Notes: a model not told the origin generated them from the sequence alone. A stretch of DNA of 14,340 bases from Dehalococcoides mccartyi (GCA_945888895.1 CAMDAY010000030.1:1-14340); one strand, 5' to 3'; positions 1 to 7,394 are shown, numbered from the stretch's first letter. Translations and numbers: made by a program.

Positions 1-222
1 CTCACGTTCAGCGCGATGCCGCTGATGGCGCTGCCGCTGGGCGTGTTCGCCGACCTGGTCGGTGGGGGCTGGGCGTTCGTCGCGCAGGGCGCGATCGTCC
101 TGAGCGTGATCCTGCTCCTCGCGTTCACGAACCGCGCACACACCTTCGCCCGTCGCGCGGCCACTCCGCTCCCGGCGCCGTCCGAGACAGATGTCGCGCC
201 GCCTCGCCCGTCGGGCGTCTAG
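1..222 (+). CDS. MFS transporter, C-terminal end (partial)
   Basis: The reading frame is open from the first base and ends at TAG 220-222, leaving 73 visible residues. The first 40 or so are hydrophobic and glycine-rich, with a short loop (FADLVGGGW) followed by one clear membrane helix (about residues 22-41). A basic, proline-rich cytoplasmic tail follows (RAHTFARR, then PAPSE and PPRPSGV). This arrangement matches the last two helices of a 12-helix major facilitator carrier, and the complete MFS gene 180 nt downstream supports that reading. Substrate and family cannot be judged from this fragment. A membrane protein is certain; MFS membership is likely rather than proven. Confidence 0.7.
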   Translation, partial: LTFSAMPLMALPLGVFADLVGGGWAFVAQGAIVLSVILLLAFTNRAHTFARRAATPLPAPSETDVAPPRPSGV

Positions 223-233
223 TCCTCGACGCC
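214..233 (+). terminator. Weak hairpin at the end of the first MFS gene
   Basis: GGCGTC (214-219) and GACGCC (228-233) form a perfect 6-bp stem with an 8-nt loop, straddling the stop codon. No T-run follows, so an intrinsic terminator is doubtful. The fold could also simply protect the mRNA 3' end. Confidence 0.2.
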
Positions 234-313
234 ACACCTCGCGCGCCGGCCGTCGTTCCGCCGCCGCGCGCTGCGCGTGAATGCGGCCCGATGGATCGTT
301 GAGTGATCGCTGA

Positions 314-327
314 GTCACGGCGGTGAC
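314..327. promoter_or_regulatory. Short inverted repeat upstream of MFS gene, possible operator
   Basis: GTCAC (314-318) and GTGAC (323-327) form a dyad around a 4-nt centre, 77 nt upstream of the favoured GTG start of the next gene. A TAGGTT hexamer at 348-353 fits a TAnnnT -10 box, with a GTGACG-like -35 inside the dyad. If that promoter is real, a regulator bound here would cover its -35. Both the promoter and the operator are inference from short matches. Confidence 0.2.
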
Positions 328-390
328 GCGCACGTAACAAACGCGCCGTAGGTTGGGGATACGTACCGACACCCCCGCGCGACGAGAACG

Positions 391-394
391 AGGA
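391..394 (+). promoter_or_regulatory. Shine-Dalgarno choosing the GTG 404 start
   Basis: AGGA sits 9 nt before GTG 404. It is 21 nt from ATG 416 and lies downstream of TTG 353, so it favours GTG over both alternatives. Confidence 0.45.
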
Positions 395-403
395 CTGACC
401 CGC

Positions 404-1630
404 GTGCAGCTGACGATGTCCCCAGCCCGCCGGCTGGCCGAACCCTTTGAGGTGTCCGGGTTCCGTCGACTGTGGCTGGGCGCGGTGCTCACTGCGACCG
501 CGCAGTGGATGGATCGCGTCGCGGTCGGTTGGTACATCTTCAGCATCACGGACTCGGCGTTCCTCACCTCGGCGGCCGTGTCCGCGCAGATGGGACCTGG
601 GTTCTTCGTCGGCCCGGTCGCCGGGGCGATCTCCGACCGCTCGTCCCGTCCGAGGATCCTCGCGCTGGCGATCGGGCTGCGCTCCTGCACGATCGTCGCG
701 ATGGCGCTGCTGGTGTACAGCGGCGTCACGCGCATCGAGCTGGTGTTCGCGCTGCTGGCGCTGGGCGGCGTCGGGCAGGCGATGCAGTTGTCGTCGCAGC
801 AGACGCTCTCGTCCGACCTCGTCGGCGCGGACCGTCGAGCGCGCGCGGTGAGTCTGCTGTCGATCGGGCAGCGCGTCGTCTCGGCGGGCGGTGCGGTGGG
901 CAGCGGCATCATCGTCGGTGCGTTCGGCCCCACGTTCGCGCTGGTGATCGCGGCCTGCGCCACCTCGGCGGCAGCGTTCTCGTACTCGACGATCACGGAG
1001 CCGCGCGTGAACCACGCGAGCGGTCGAGGATCGCTGTACCGCGACACCGTGCATGGCCTGGTGACCGTGGGGCGCGTGCCGCTCGCGGCGATCCTGCTGG
1101 GCCTGATGGTGATCGTCGAGGTGTTCGGCTTCTCGTTCTTTGCGCTGGTGCCCGCCATCGCCAATCGCGTCCTGCATGTCGGGCCGGTGGGCCTCGGCGG
1201 GTTGAACGCCGCCACCTCAATCGGTGGGGTGCTTGGGCTGGTGTTCTTCGCGACGTACGCCGAGCGGCTGCGGCTGGGCATCCTGTTCCTGTGCGTGTTC
1301 GGCTCGTTCGGGGCGCTGATGGTCGTCGTCGGCTCGGCGCCGTGGTACCTCGTGTCGCTGATGGCCGCCGCGGGCATCGGGTGCTGCGCCGCGCTGATCG
1401 ATGCCCTCGAGTGGCTGTTGCTGCAGCAGAGCGTGAGCGACGACCTGCGGGGGCGCGCGCTGGGTGCGTGGAACGTCGCGATTGGCTTCGGCTGGATCGT
1501 CGGGCCGCTGACCCTCGGCGCGCTCGCGGACGTGATCGGCGTGTCGGCGGCGTTCGCGCTGGCCGGCTCGGTCGTCCTCTCCGCGTGCGCCGTCGCCAGC
1601 GTCGTCTCGTCGAGGCTGCGCGCGGCCTGA
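404..1630 (+). CDS. MFS transporter, MFS_3/EntS-like exporter type
   Basis: A 408-residue polytopic inner-membrane carrier of the major facilitator superfamily. The N-terminus (FRRLWLGAVLTATAQWMDRVAVGWYIFSI split across TM1) and the 'VGWYIFSITDSAF' turn resemble the MFS_3 'transmembrane secretion effector' group, which includes EntS and macrolide exporters. A motif A-like loop, GAISDRSSRPR, lies at residues 74-84 between TM2 and TM3. About 12 hydrophobic segments run to residue 400. GTG 404 is preferred because AGGA (391-394) lies 9 nt upstream. TTG 353 and ATG 416 are in-frame alternatives, but 416 has poorer spacing. It lies downstream of another MFS gene and 115 nt upstream of an amidase on the same strand, so export or uptake of a small organic compound is plausible. 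The substrate is unknown. Confidence 0.85.
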   Translation: MQLTMSPARRLAEPFEVSGFRRLWLGAVLTATAQWMDRVAVGWYIFSITDSAFLTSAAVSAQMGPGFFVGPVAGAISDRSSRPRILALAIGLRSCTIVAMALLVYSGVTRIELVFALLALGGVGQAMQLSSQQTLSSDLVGADRRARAVSLLSIGQRVVSAGGAVGSGIIVGAFGPTFALVIAACATSAAAFSYSTITEPRVNHASGRGSLYRDTVHGLVTVGRVPLAAILLGLMVIVEVFGFSFFALVPAIANRVLHVGPVGLGGLNAATSIGGVLGLVFFATYAERLRLGILFLCVFGSFGALMVVVGSAPWYLVSLMAAAGIGCCAALIDALEWLLLQQSVSDDLRGRALGAWNVAIGFGWIVGPLTLGALADVIGVSAAFALAGSVVLSACAVASVVSSRLRAA

Positions 1631-1730
1631 CGCGCGGCCCTGATGCGGCCGGCTCCCTGGCAATGCGTGATCTATCTCGCCTCAATCTGTGCGAAACGAA
1701 CGGCCGCTAGGGTCGACGGCAGGCGAACAA

Positions 1731-1740
1731 CCCCCGGGGG
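1731..1740 (+). promoter_or_regulatory. GC palindrome overlapping the amidase ribosome-binding site
   Basis: CCCCCGGGGG is perfectly self-complementary and its right half (GGGGGAT) is the only purine-rich stretch before ATG 1746. A hairpin with no loop cannot form from this 10-mer alone. The C-run could still pair with the G-run in trans or with slipped register and mask the ribosome-binding site. Confidence 0.25.
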
Positions 1741-1745
1741 ATCCC

Positions 1746-3164
1746 ATGACGACCATGACCACGCGAGACACTACCTTCCTCTCGATCGAGGACGCGAGCG
1801 CGGCGATCGAGGCAGGCACGCTCTCCCCGGTCGACCTGACGCAGGCCGTCCTCGACCGCATCGAGGCGACGGGCGCGCAGCTCAACTCCTACGTGCTTGT
1901 GATGAAGGACACTGCGCTCCGCGAGGCCGAGGCCTCCGCCGAGCGCGCCCGGACGAAGTCCCGCCTCGGCCCGCTCGATGGCATCCCGATGGGCATCAAG
2001 GACCTGTACGACACCAAGGACGCGATCACCACGGGCGGTACGGGCGCGTACCGCTTTCGCGTGCCGAGCGAGGACTGCACGGCGGTCGCGCGACTGCGCG
2101 CGGCGGGTGCGGTGATCATCGGCAAGACGAACACACACGAGCTCGCGTTCGGTGGCACGACGAACAACGTGCACTACGGCCCGACGAGGAACCCGTGGCA
2201 CCTCGACCGCGTGCCGGGGGGCTCGTCGGGCGGATCCGGATCGGCGCTCGCGGCCGGGCAGGCGCTGGGCGCGCTCGGCACCGACACAGGAGGCAGCATC
2301 CGCTACCCCGCGTCGTACTGCGGCGTCAGCGGCATCAAGCCGACGTACGGGCTGTCCTCGCGCGCCGGGGTCACCGCGCTGTCGCACACGCTCGACCACA
2401 CGGGGCCAATGGCCCGTACGGCGTACGACTGCGCGCTCATGCTGAACGCGTTGCAGGGATACGACCCGCTCGACATCGACAGCGCAAGGCACGCACCGCA
2501 GGACTTCGTCGCGGGCATCGGGGACGGCGTGGCTGGGATGACGCTGGCTGTCATCCCTTCGCTCTTCCCGCACGCTACGCCCGCGATCAAGGCTGCCTTC
2601 GCGGCCTCCATCGCCGTGCTCGAAGGTCTCGGCGCTCGCATCGTGAACGTCGAGCCCCTGGCCGGCGTCGACGACTGGCGCGCGCTGGTGATGGGCATCA
2701 TCGCCGTCGAAGCCAACGACTACCACGAGGAGCTGTTGAAGCACGACCCGCCGACCATCGGCGCCGCAGTGCGCACGAGGATGGCGGCCGGTGCCGCGAT
2801 GCCCGCGTGGAAGTACGCGCGTGCTCTCGACGCCCGCAAGATGCTTGAGCGACGCATGGAGGACACGCTCACCGATCTCGGGGTCGATGCGTACGTGCTG
2901 CCCTCGACGCCCGTCACCGCCTGGGAGATCGACGAGGATCCCGACCGCGACTCGACGCCCTCGCGGATGTTCCAGTACGGCTCGATCTTCAACGTCTCGC
3001 GCCAGCCCTCCATCAGCATCCCGAACGGCTTCGACGAGGATGGTCTGCCGACGGCGCTGATGATCTCGAGCGCCCAGTGGACAGACGGCCTCTCGATGCG
3101 CATCGCCCACGCCTACCAGCAGGCGACGGACTGGCACACGAAGCGCCCGCCCCTGTTCTCCTAG
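1746..3164 (+). CDS. Amidase signature (AS) family hydrolase
   Basis: A 472-residue amidase-signature enzyme that hydrolyses C-N amide bonds, probably in the cytoplasm (no signal peptide). The Ser-cisSer-Lys triad is fully visible: Lys85 in GIPMGIKD, cis-Ser160 in PGGSSGGSGSA, and nucleophile Ser184 in GTDTGGSIRYPAS. The 24-residue spacing between the two serines equals that in FAAH. The length is typical of the family. ATG 1746 is preferred over an upstream GTG at 1689 because the family N-terminus (residues 11-31, SIEDASAAIEAG) begins just after it. It resembles GatA, but no gatB or gatC neighbours are present, so a stand-alone catabolic amidase acting on an amide, carbamate or lactam is more likely than tRNA amidation. 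It converges on a CoA-transferase with only 13 nt between the stop codons. Confidence 0.93.
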   Translation: MTTMTTRDTTFLSIEDASAAIEAGTLSPVDLTQAVLDRIEATGAQLNSYVLVMKDTALREAEASAERARTKSRLGPLDGIPMGIKDLYDTKDAITTGGTGAYRFRVPSEDCTAVARLRAAGAVIIGKTNTHELAFGGTTNNVHYGPTRNPWHLDRVPGGSSGGSGSALAAGQALGALGTDTGGSIRYPASYCGVSGIKPTYGLSSRAGVTALSHTLDHTGPMARTAYDCALMLNALQGYDPLDIDSARHAPQDFVAGIGDGVAGMTLAVIPSLFPHATPAIKAAFAASIAVLEGLGARIVNVEPLAGVDDWRALVMGIIAVEANDYHEELLKHDPPTIGAAVRTRMAAGAAMPAWKYARALDARKMLERRMEDTLTDLGVDAYVLPSTPVTAWEIDEDPDRDSTPSRMFQYGSIFNVSRQPSISIPNGFDEDGLPTALMISSAQWTDGLSMRIAHAYQQATDWHTKRPPLFS

Positions 3165-3177
3165 CCAGCATCCGTCG

Positions 3178-4482
3178 CTAGATGTAGCGGAGCGTCCTCG
3201 CGGCGTTGGTCAGCTCGTCGCGGAACTGCGGGTGCGCGAGGCCGATGATCGCGAGCGCACGCTCGCGCGTCGACTTCCCCTTCAGGTTCGCCGCGCCGTA
3301 CTCCGACACGAGCCAGTGCACCTCGGTGCGTGGCGTCGTGACCACAGCGCCGGGCGTGAGCGTCGGCACCACGCGCGAGAGCGTGCCGCTCTTCGCAGTG
3401 GAGTAGAACGCGAGGATCGACTTCCCGCCAGGAGAGTCGAACGCGCCTCGCGCGTAGTCCATCTGCCCGCCGGTGCCGCTGTACTGCGCCGTGCCAATGG
3501 ATTCTGAGCAGCACTGCCCCGTCAGGTCGATCTCCATGGTGGAGTTCACGGAGACGAGTCCCTCGTTCTTCGCGATGTTCGCGGGGAGGTTCACGTACGA
3601 CACCGGGTGCGCTTCGATGGCGGCGTTGTTGTCGAGGAAGTCGTACATGCGCCTGGTGCCGGCGGCGAAGGTGTACACGGCACGGCCGGGGTGGAACGTC
3701 TTGCGTGAGCCGTCCGCGACGCCGCTGGTGATCAGGTCGACCATCGACTCCACGAACATCTCCGTGTGGATGCCGAGGTGGCGGTGGTCCATGAGGTTCC
3801 GCGCGACGCCGTTGGGCATCCCGCCGATCCCGAGCTGGATGCACGCGCCGTCCGGGATCATCTCCGCGATGATGCGTCCGATCGCCTCGTCCTCCGGGCG
3901 CGCGGCCGGCGCGGCGAGTTCCGGCAGCGGCGCGTCGTGCTCGACGACGGCGTCGAGGTCGGAGATGTGCACGAAGCCGGTGCCATGCACGCGCGGCATC
4001 GCGGCGTTCACCTGCGCGACGACGTAGGTGGCCTTCTTGATGGCGGCGGGCATGAGGTCGACGCTGACGCCGAGGCTCATGTACCCGTGGTCGTCCATCG
4101 GTGAGACGGAGACCAGCGTGACGTCGACGTCCATGTAGTCGGTGATGAGGCGCGGGATCTGGTGGAAGTACGCGGGGATGACCAGAGCCTCGCCGGAGGC
4201 GACCAGGGCGCGATCCGCGCCGCCGACGAAGAACGACTCCCAGTGGATCGCACCGTGCACCTCGGGGGCGAAGATGGAGCGCGCGCTCGCACCCATCGGG
4301 ATGAGCGCGCTCATGCGGACGTCGCGCAGGGAGCCTGCACGGGCGCGCGCGGCGATCGCCTCGACGAGGGCACCCGGTTCGCCCGCGGCCATGCTCTGCA
4401 CGATGAACGCGCCGTCCTGGATCGGCGCGACTGCTTCCTCGGCGGTGCGCAGCTTCGCCCGGTAGCTATCCCAGTGATCCAC
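3178..4482 (-). CDS. Family I CoA-transferase, acetyl-CoA hydrolase / 4-hydroxybutyrate CoA-transferase type
   Basis: A 434-residue cytoplasmic enzyme that moves CoA between acyl-CoA and a carboxylate, or hydrolyses acyl-CoA. The AcCoA_hyd/AcCoA_hydro_C architecture is complete. The N-terminal domain carries 'SVSPMDDHGYMSLGVS' at about 125-140. The C-terminal domain has the oxyanion/CoA loop GIGGMPNGV (218-226) and 'LGIHTEM', where Glu241 aligns with the catalytic Glu (Glu238) of Clostridium 4-hydroxybutyrate CoA-transferase. GTG 4482 is chosen because AGGAG lies 6 nt upstream and the protein then begins at the family N-terminus. The frame extends upstream to 4584, but that extension lacks family similarity. 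It has its own promoter (4516-4544) and is divergent from an organic-acid-type MFS carrier, suggesting uptake followed by CoA activation of a carboxylate. The exact acyl substrate is unknown. Confidence 0.92.
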   Translation of the reverse strand: MDHWDSYRAKLRTAEEAVAPIQDGAFIVQSMAAGEPGALVEAIAARARAGSLRDVRMSALIPMGASARSIFAPEVHGAIHWESFFVGGADRALVASGEALVIPAYFHQIPRLITDYMDVDVTLVSVSPMDDHGYMSLGVSVDLMPAAIKKATYVVAQVNAAMPRVHGTGFVHISDLDAVVEHDAPLPELAAPAARPEDEAIGRIIAEMIPDGACIQLGIGGMPNGVARNLMDHRHLGIHTEMFVESMVDLITSGVADGSRKTFHPGRAVYTFAAGTRRMYDFLDNNAAIEAHPVSYVNLPANIAKNEGLVSVNSTMEIDLTGQCCSESIGTAQYSGTGGQMDYARGAFDSPGGKSILAFYSTAKSGTLSRVVPTLTPGAVVTTPRTEVHWLVSEYGAANLKGKSTRERALAIIGLAHPQFRDELTNAARTLRYI

Positions 4483-4488
4483 ACTACG

Positions 4489-4493
4489 CTCCT
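4489..4493 (-). promoter_or_regulatory. Shine-Dalgarno fixing the GTG start of the CoA-transferase
   Basis: AGGAG on the minus strand lies 6 nt before GTG 4482. This is near-optimal spacing and decides the start against upstream in-frame codons. Confidence 0.7.
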
Positions 4494-4515
4494 GTCGTCC
4501 CTCGCTCGTGGGCAC

Positions 4516-4544
4516 GATATTCCACGAGGCGTGGGCTGCGTCAA
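4516..4544 (-). promoter_or_regulatory. Sigma70-type promoter for the CoA-transferase
   Basis: On the minus strand, TTGACG (4544-4539, 5 of 6 consensus) is followed after exactly 17 nt by AATATC (4521-4516). A TGG just before it makes an extended -10. Transcription would start near 4509, giving a leader of about 27 nt that contains the AGGAG ribosome-binding site. The -10 itself is weak (3 of 6), so the call rests on the -35 and the spacing. Confidence 0.45.
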
Positions 4545-4590
4545 CGCGCTCGGGCCGCCGAGGTGTATGTGTGGGGCGGCCCACCCCCTG

Positions 4591-4641
4591 CCCCCTCCCG
4601 GCGCGGGAGGGGGTTGAAGACGAAGGGGCTTCGCCCCTTCG
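4591..4641. repeat. Palindromic double-hairpin intergenic element
   Basis: Two perfect hairpins lie 7 nt apart. The first is a 10-bp stem (4591-4600 with 4604-4613) around a GCG loop, in a C5-T-C3 / G3-A-G5 pattern. The second is a 9-bp stem, CGAAGGGGC (4621-4629) with GCCCCTTCG (4633-4641), around a TTC loop. The purity of the stems and their position between divergent genes are typical of dispersed repetitive extragenic palindromes. They could also act as a bidirectional transcriptional barrier. Only one copy is present in this window, so dispersion is inferred. Confidence 0.6.
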
Positions 4642-4795
4642 AGCATCCCGGACTCGGAAGCGGTATCGCCAGAGGACCGATCGCCGTTCACCTCGGTGCG
4701 CTCTGCCGCCCGTCGAGAGTATGAGGGTGCGGTCGTCTACCGATATACGGGCGTACCATGCGCGCCGACGTGGTGACTTCGAGGATGGGGACGCG

Positions 4796-6136
4796 ATGGC
4801 TGCTCCGGTGACGGCGCCCGCAGTGGCGCCACCGACCCGGCCGAGGTTCTTCTACGGCTGGGTGATCGTCGGCGTGTCGTTCCTCGCGCAGTTCGGCGGG
4901 ACGATCGCGGGGATGTACGGGCTGACCGTGATGCTCGTGCCGATGTCCGAGGACCTCGGCTGGAGTCGCACCTCGATCGTGGGGGCGAACATCCCGGCGT
5001 CGATCATCGCGGCGCTGGCCGCACCGTTCCTCGGACGGATCTCGGACCGTTTTGGGTCGCGCGTGCCGATGGCGCTGTCGGGCGTCGTCGGCGGGCTGTC
5101 GATCATGGCGATCGCTGGCGTGCACAGCATCTGGGTCTACTACCTCATCTTCGGCGTCGTGAACGGCATCACCCGTCCGATGATCCAGGTCATCGGCATC
5201 TCCGCCGGGGTGGCCGAGTGGTTCCAGCGCCGTCGAGCGCAGGCGGCGGGCATGGTGTCCCTCGGCATCCCGATCGCGGGGTTCGTCGGCGTGCCGCTCG
5301 CGCAATTTCTCGTCATCAGCTTCGGTTGGCGCGCGACGTGGTTCGTGCTGGGCGCGCTGGTCGTGGTGCTCGTCGGCATCCCCGCGGCGATCTTCTGGCG
5401 CCCGCGTCCGGAGGCGATGGGCCTGCTCCCGGACGGCGATGTCGCCCCACCGCCGCTCGCCCCCGGCGAGACTGCGGCACCTCGACCGGTCGAGGCGCGC
5501 GGGCGCTTTGGCGTGCACCGCACGACAGAGGACTGGGAGCCGCGCGAGGCGATGCGGACGCGCGCGTTCTGGGTGCTGACGATCGTGCTGCCGGTGATCG
5601 CGCTGGCTGGGCCGGCGTTCATGACCCATATCATCGCATTCTTCATCAGCCGAGGCCTGAGCCCGCAATCTGCCGCGTTCGCCTCGACGAGCTTTATCAT
5701 CGGCACGTTCGTCGCACGGTTCCTGTGGGCGTGGCTCAGCGATCGCCTGCACATCCAGTATTGCTACGTCGCCATGGGCGCGCTCGCAACGCTGGGAACG
5801 GGTCTCGTGCTGATCTCGCCGACGATCACGCTCGCGTACATCGCCGTGCTGATCTTCGGTGTCGCCGCGGGCGGCATGCTGCAACTGAAGCTGCAGATCT
5901 GGCCCGACTACTTCGGTCGGAGCAACATCGCGACCCTTCGAGGCTACTCGGCACCGTTCGACCTGATGGGCGGCGTCGGCGGGCCGTTCTTCGCGGCGTG
6001 GGTGTACGACCTGACGCAGAGCTACAACGTGGCGTTCCTCGTGTTCACCGTCCTGAGCGCCGGCGCCACGCTGGCGATCCTGCTCCTCGGCGGCCCACCG
6101 TCGAGGAAGCCCGAGGCGCAGCAGCAGTCCGCATAG
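4796..6136 (+). CDS. MFS transporter, monocarboxylate/oxalate-formate antiporter-like
   Basis: A 446-residue inner-membrane carrier. After a proline-rich cytoplasmic N-terminus (1-18) comes FFYGWVIVGVSFLAQF (18-33), the TM1 signature common in OFA/monocarboxylate-type MFS carriers. Motif A, GRISDRFGSR (80-89), lies between TM2 and TM3. 'FQRRRAQAAGM' (in the loop before TM5), a hydrophilic central loop at about 202-262 and six further helices follow, ending in a short basic tail. ATG 4796 is preferred because GGGG lies 5 nt upstream and the residues encoded before it (from 4508) are repeat-derived and arginine-rich. Divergence from a CoA-transferase suggests an organic acid substrate. Direction and substrate remain inference. 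Confidence 0.87.
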   Translation: MAAPVTAPAVAPPTRPRFFYGWVIVGVSFLAQFGGTIAGMYGLTVMLVPMSEDLGWSRTSIVGANIPASIIAALAAPFLGRISDRFGSRVPMALSGVVGGLSIMAIAGVHSIWVYYLIFGVVNGITRPMIQVIGISAGVAEWFQRRRAQAAGMVSLGIPIAGFVGVPLAQFLVISFGWRATWFVLGALVVVLVGIPAAIFWRPRPEAMGLLPDGDVAPPPLAPGETAAPRPVEARGRFGVHRTTEDWEPREAMRTRAFWVLTIVLPVIALAGPAFMTHIIAFFISRGLSPQSAAFASTSFIIGTFVARFLWAWLSDRLHIQYCYVAMGALATLGTGLVLISPTITLAYIAVLIFGVAAGGMLQLKLQIWPDYFGRSNIATLRGYSAPFDLMGGVGGPFFAAWVYDLTQSYNVAFLVFTVLSAGATLAILLLGGPPSRKPEAQQQSA

Positions 6137-6138
6137 CA

Positions 6139-6164
6139 AGACGGACGCCCGAAAGCGCCCGTCT
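6139..6164. terminator. Hairpin terminator between convergent genes
   Basis: AGACGG (6139-6144) pairs with CCGTCT (6159-6164). After one A/C mismatch, CGC (6146-6148) pairs with GCG (6155-6157) around a CCGAAA loop. It begins 3 nt after the MFS stop and lies between two genes that end toward each other, so it may work in both directions. The following bases (CGTGTT) are only partly T-rich. Confidence 0.5.
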
Positions 6165-6273
6165 CGTGTTGCACTATGTCTGCGGGTGTGGAGGCGCAGC
6201 CCCTACGTATTGGTTCTCACGTCTCCCGCGCCGCGAGGTGCCGGCGGCGACCGCCCTGCTCGTGCCGAGCCCC

Positions 6274-7218
6274 CTACTTCGTCTCGTTGACCTTCGCCAT
6301 CACCTCGGGCGTGATCTTCGCGATCGCGTCCGCGACCTTCGCGTTCTCCTGCACCTGGGCCGCACCGGTCGCGCCACAGATGACCGAGGACACCACGGGA
6401 TGCGCGAGGATCCACGCGAGCGAGAGTTCGGTCATGGTCACGCCGGCGTCCTTCGCGATCGCCTCCCACGCCTCGAGCTTGTCGAAGTTCGCATCGGTCA
6501 GCAGCGTCTCGCCCGCGCGCGGGTTGCGCGCGACACGCGTGTCGGCGACCGGCGCCTGGCCTCGACGGTGCTTGCCCGTGAGGAAGCCGCCCGCGAGCGA
6601 GGAGAACGTCGTCAGGCCGAGGCCGTACGCCGTGCAGGCGTCCATGTGCTCGCCCTCGACGGCGCGGTTCATCAGCGAGTACGCGGGCTGCGAGGCGACG
6701 AAGGGCGCCCAACCGTGGCGGCTCGCCGTCTCGTTCGCCGCGGCGATCTGCCACGCCGGCCAGTTGGAGCAGCCCACGTACCGCACGAGGCCCTCCGTCA
6801 CGAGGTCGTTCATCGCGGACATCTGCTCTTCGATCGGGGTGACCGGATCGGCGCGGTGGAACAGGTACACATCGAGGTAGTCGGTGCCCATACGCTCCAG
6901 CGTGCCGGTGAGCGCCTTGCGCATGTAGCCGCGCGAGTTGCCGCGCTTGTTCGGTCCGCCGTCCCCCATGGGGTAGTTGCCGAACTTGCTCATCGCGATC
7001 CAGTCGTACCGCTTCTCCTTGATCGCGCGGCCGATGTACTCCTCGGACAGGCCGCCACCGTAGCCATCGGCCGTGTCGACGAAGTTGATGCCGGACTCCA
7101 GTGCGGCGTCCATGATCGTCTGAACGCCAGCCGCGTCCACGGGGCTCCCGAACTGGTTGGTGCCGAGGCTGATCACGGAGACCTGCAGGCCGGAGCGGCC
7201 CAACGTGCGGTATTCCAT
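6274..7218 (-). CDS. Aldo/keto reductase
   Basis: A 314-residue cytoplasmic NADPH-dependent oxidoreductase with the (beta/alpha)8 AKR fold. It would reduce a carbonyl, or oxidise an alcohol. The start (MEYRTLGRSGLQVSVISLGT) is the canonical beta-hairpin and first strand. The catalytic tetrad is intact: Asp48 and Tyr53 (NFVDTADGYG), Lys78 (IAMSKFG) and His121 (YLFHRAD). Later motifs include GCSNWPAWQI (about 149-158), the QPAYSLMNR strand and a C-terminal cofactor-binding stretch with SSVICGATGAAQV (about 281-293). It starts at ATG 7218 with AAGGAA 6 nt upstream. The length is normal. It is transcribed divergently from a CoA-transferase gene, with shared regulatory DNA between them, and converges on an MFS gene. 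The family assignment is secure; the substrate is unknown. Confidence 0.95.
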   Translation of the reverse strand: MEYRTLGRSGLQVSVISLGTNQFGSPVDAAGVQTIMDAALESGINFVDTADGYGGGLSEEYIGRAIKEKRYDWIAMSKFGNYPMGDGGPNKRGNSRGYMRKALTGTLERMGTDYLDVYLFHRADPVTPIEEQMSAMNDLVTEGLVRYVGCSNWPAWQIAAANETASRHGWAPFVASQPAYSLMNRAVEGEHMDACTAYGLGLTTFSSLAGGFLTGKHRRGQAPVADTRVARNPRAGETLLTDANFDKLEAWEAIAKDAGVTMTELSLAWILAHPVVSSVICGATGAAQVQENAKVADAIAKITPEVMAKVNETK

Positions 7219-7224
7219 TGCTGG

Positions 7225-7230
7225 TTCCTT
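7225..7230 (-). promoter_or_regulatory. Strong Shine-Dalgarno of the aldo/keto reductase
   Basis: AAGGAA lies 6 nt before ATG 7218, inside an A-rich stretch that stands out in this GC-rich window. Confidence 0.6.
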
Positions 7231-7246
7231 TTTCTAGCGACGCCAC

Positions 7247-7284
7247 TCGAGGTGGCCACCGCGTGCTGTGTGAGATTCGAGGTG
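7247..7284. promoter_or_regulatory. Palindrome and direct repeats in the AKR/CoA-transferase divergent gap
   Basis: GGTGGCCACC (7251-7260) is a perfect 10-bp palindrome. The octamer TCGAGGTG occurs at 7247-7254 and again at 7277-7284, 30 nt apart, close to three helical turns. It sits in the 176-nt gap shared by two divergent promoters. This is what a regulator binding site for coordinated control would look like, but short GC-rich palindromes also arise by chance. Confidence 0.3.
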
Positions 7285-7381
7285 CCGAGTCTAGAACAAC
7301 GGCCCCGCCCTTGCCGAAGGCGGCTCCTCGCGACATAGTCCGCCTCGGCGCCCACGGGGACGGGGCGCCGGCGCGGTTCGA

Positions 7382-7389
7382 GGGGGGGG
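7382..7389 (+). other. G8 homopolymer in the ribosome-binding region
   Basis: Eight consecutive G residues lie 5 nt before ATG 7395, between an A and CGAGG. The tract overlaps the only plausible Shine-Dalgarno sequence, so a one-base slippage would change the distance from that site to the start codon. Confidence 0.5.
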
Positions 7390-7394
7390 CGAGG

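Larger units (their letters stand above)
4483..4795. other. 313-nt divergent intergenic region
   Basis: Between the CoA-transferase (-) and the MFS carrier (+). It holds the CoA-transferase promoter and leader (4483-4544) and a double-hairpin palindromic element (4591-4641). The carrier-proximal part (4642-4795) includes an AT-rich TATACG at 4744-4749 that might be a -10 box, though no good -35 is visible. Purine-rich GAGG (4781-4784) and GGGG (4787-4790) precede ATG 4796. No gene is seen here; readable frames lack codon bias and break at the hairpins. Confidence 0.6.

Noticed and set aside
1708..1713. TAGGGT as a -10 box for the amidase
   Set aside because: It fits a loose TAnnnT pattern, but no acceptable -35 lies 16-18 nt upstream, and such hexamers are frequent.
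1707..3137. A 476-codon open frame antisense to the amidase
   Set aside because: It is low complexity and arginine-rich, with no family motifs. The plus-strand amidase has its full catalytic triad.
1746..3164. Naming the amidase gatA
   Set aside because: There is no gatB or gatC nearby and the setting is catabolic; many stand-alone amidases share the same signature.
4688..6139. A 483-codon open frame antisense to the MFS carrier
   Set aside because: The composition is rich in Arg, Asp, His and Glu without hydrophobic core or motifs, typical of antisense frames in GC-rich genes. The plus strand encodes a coherent membrane protein here.
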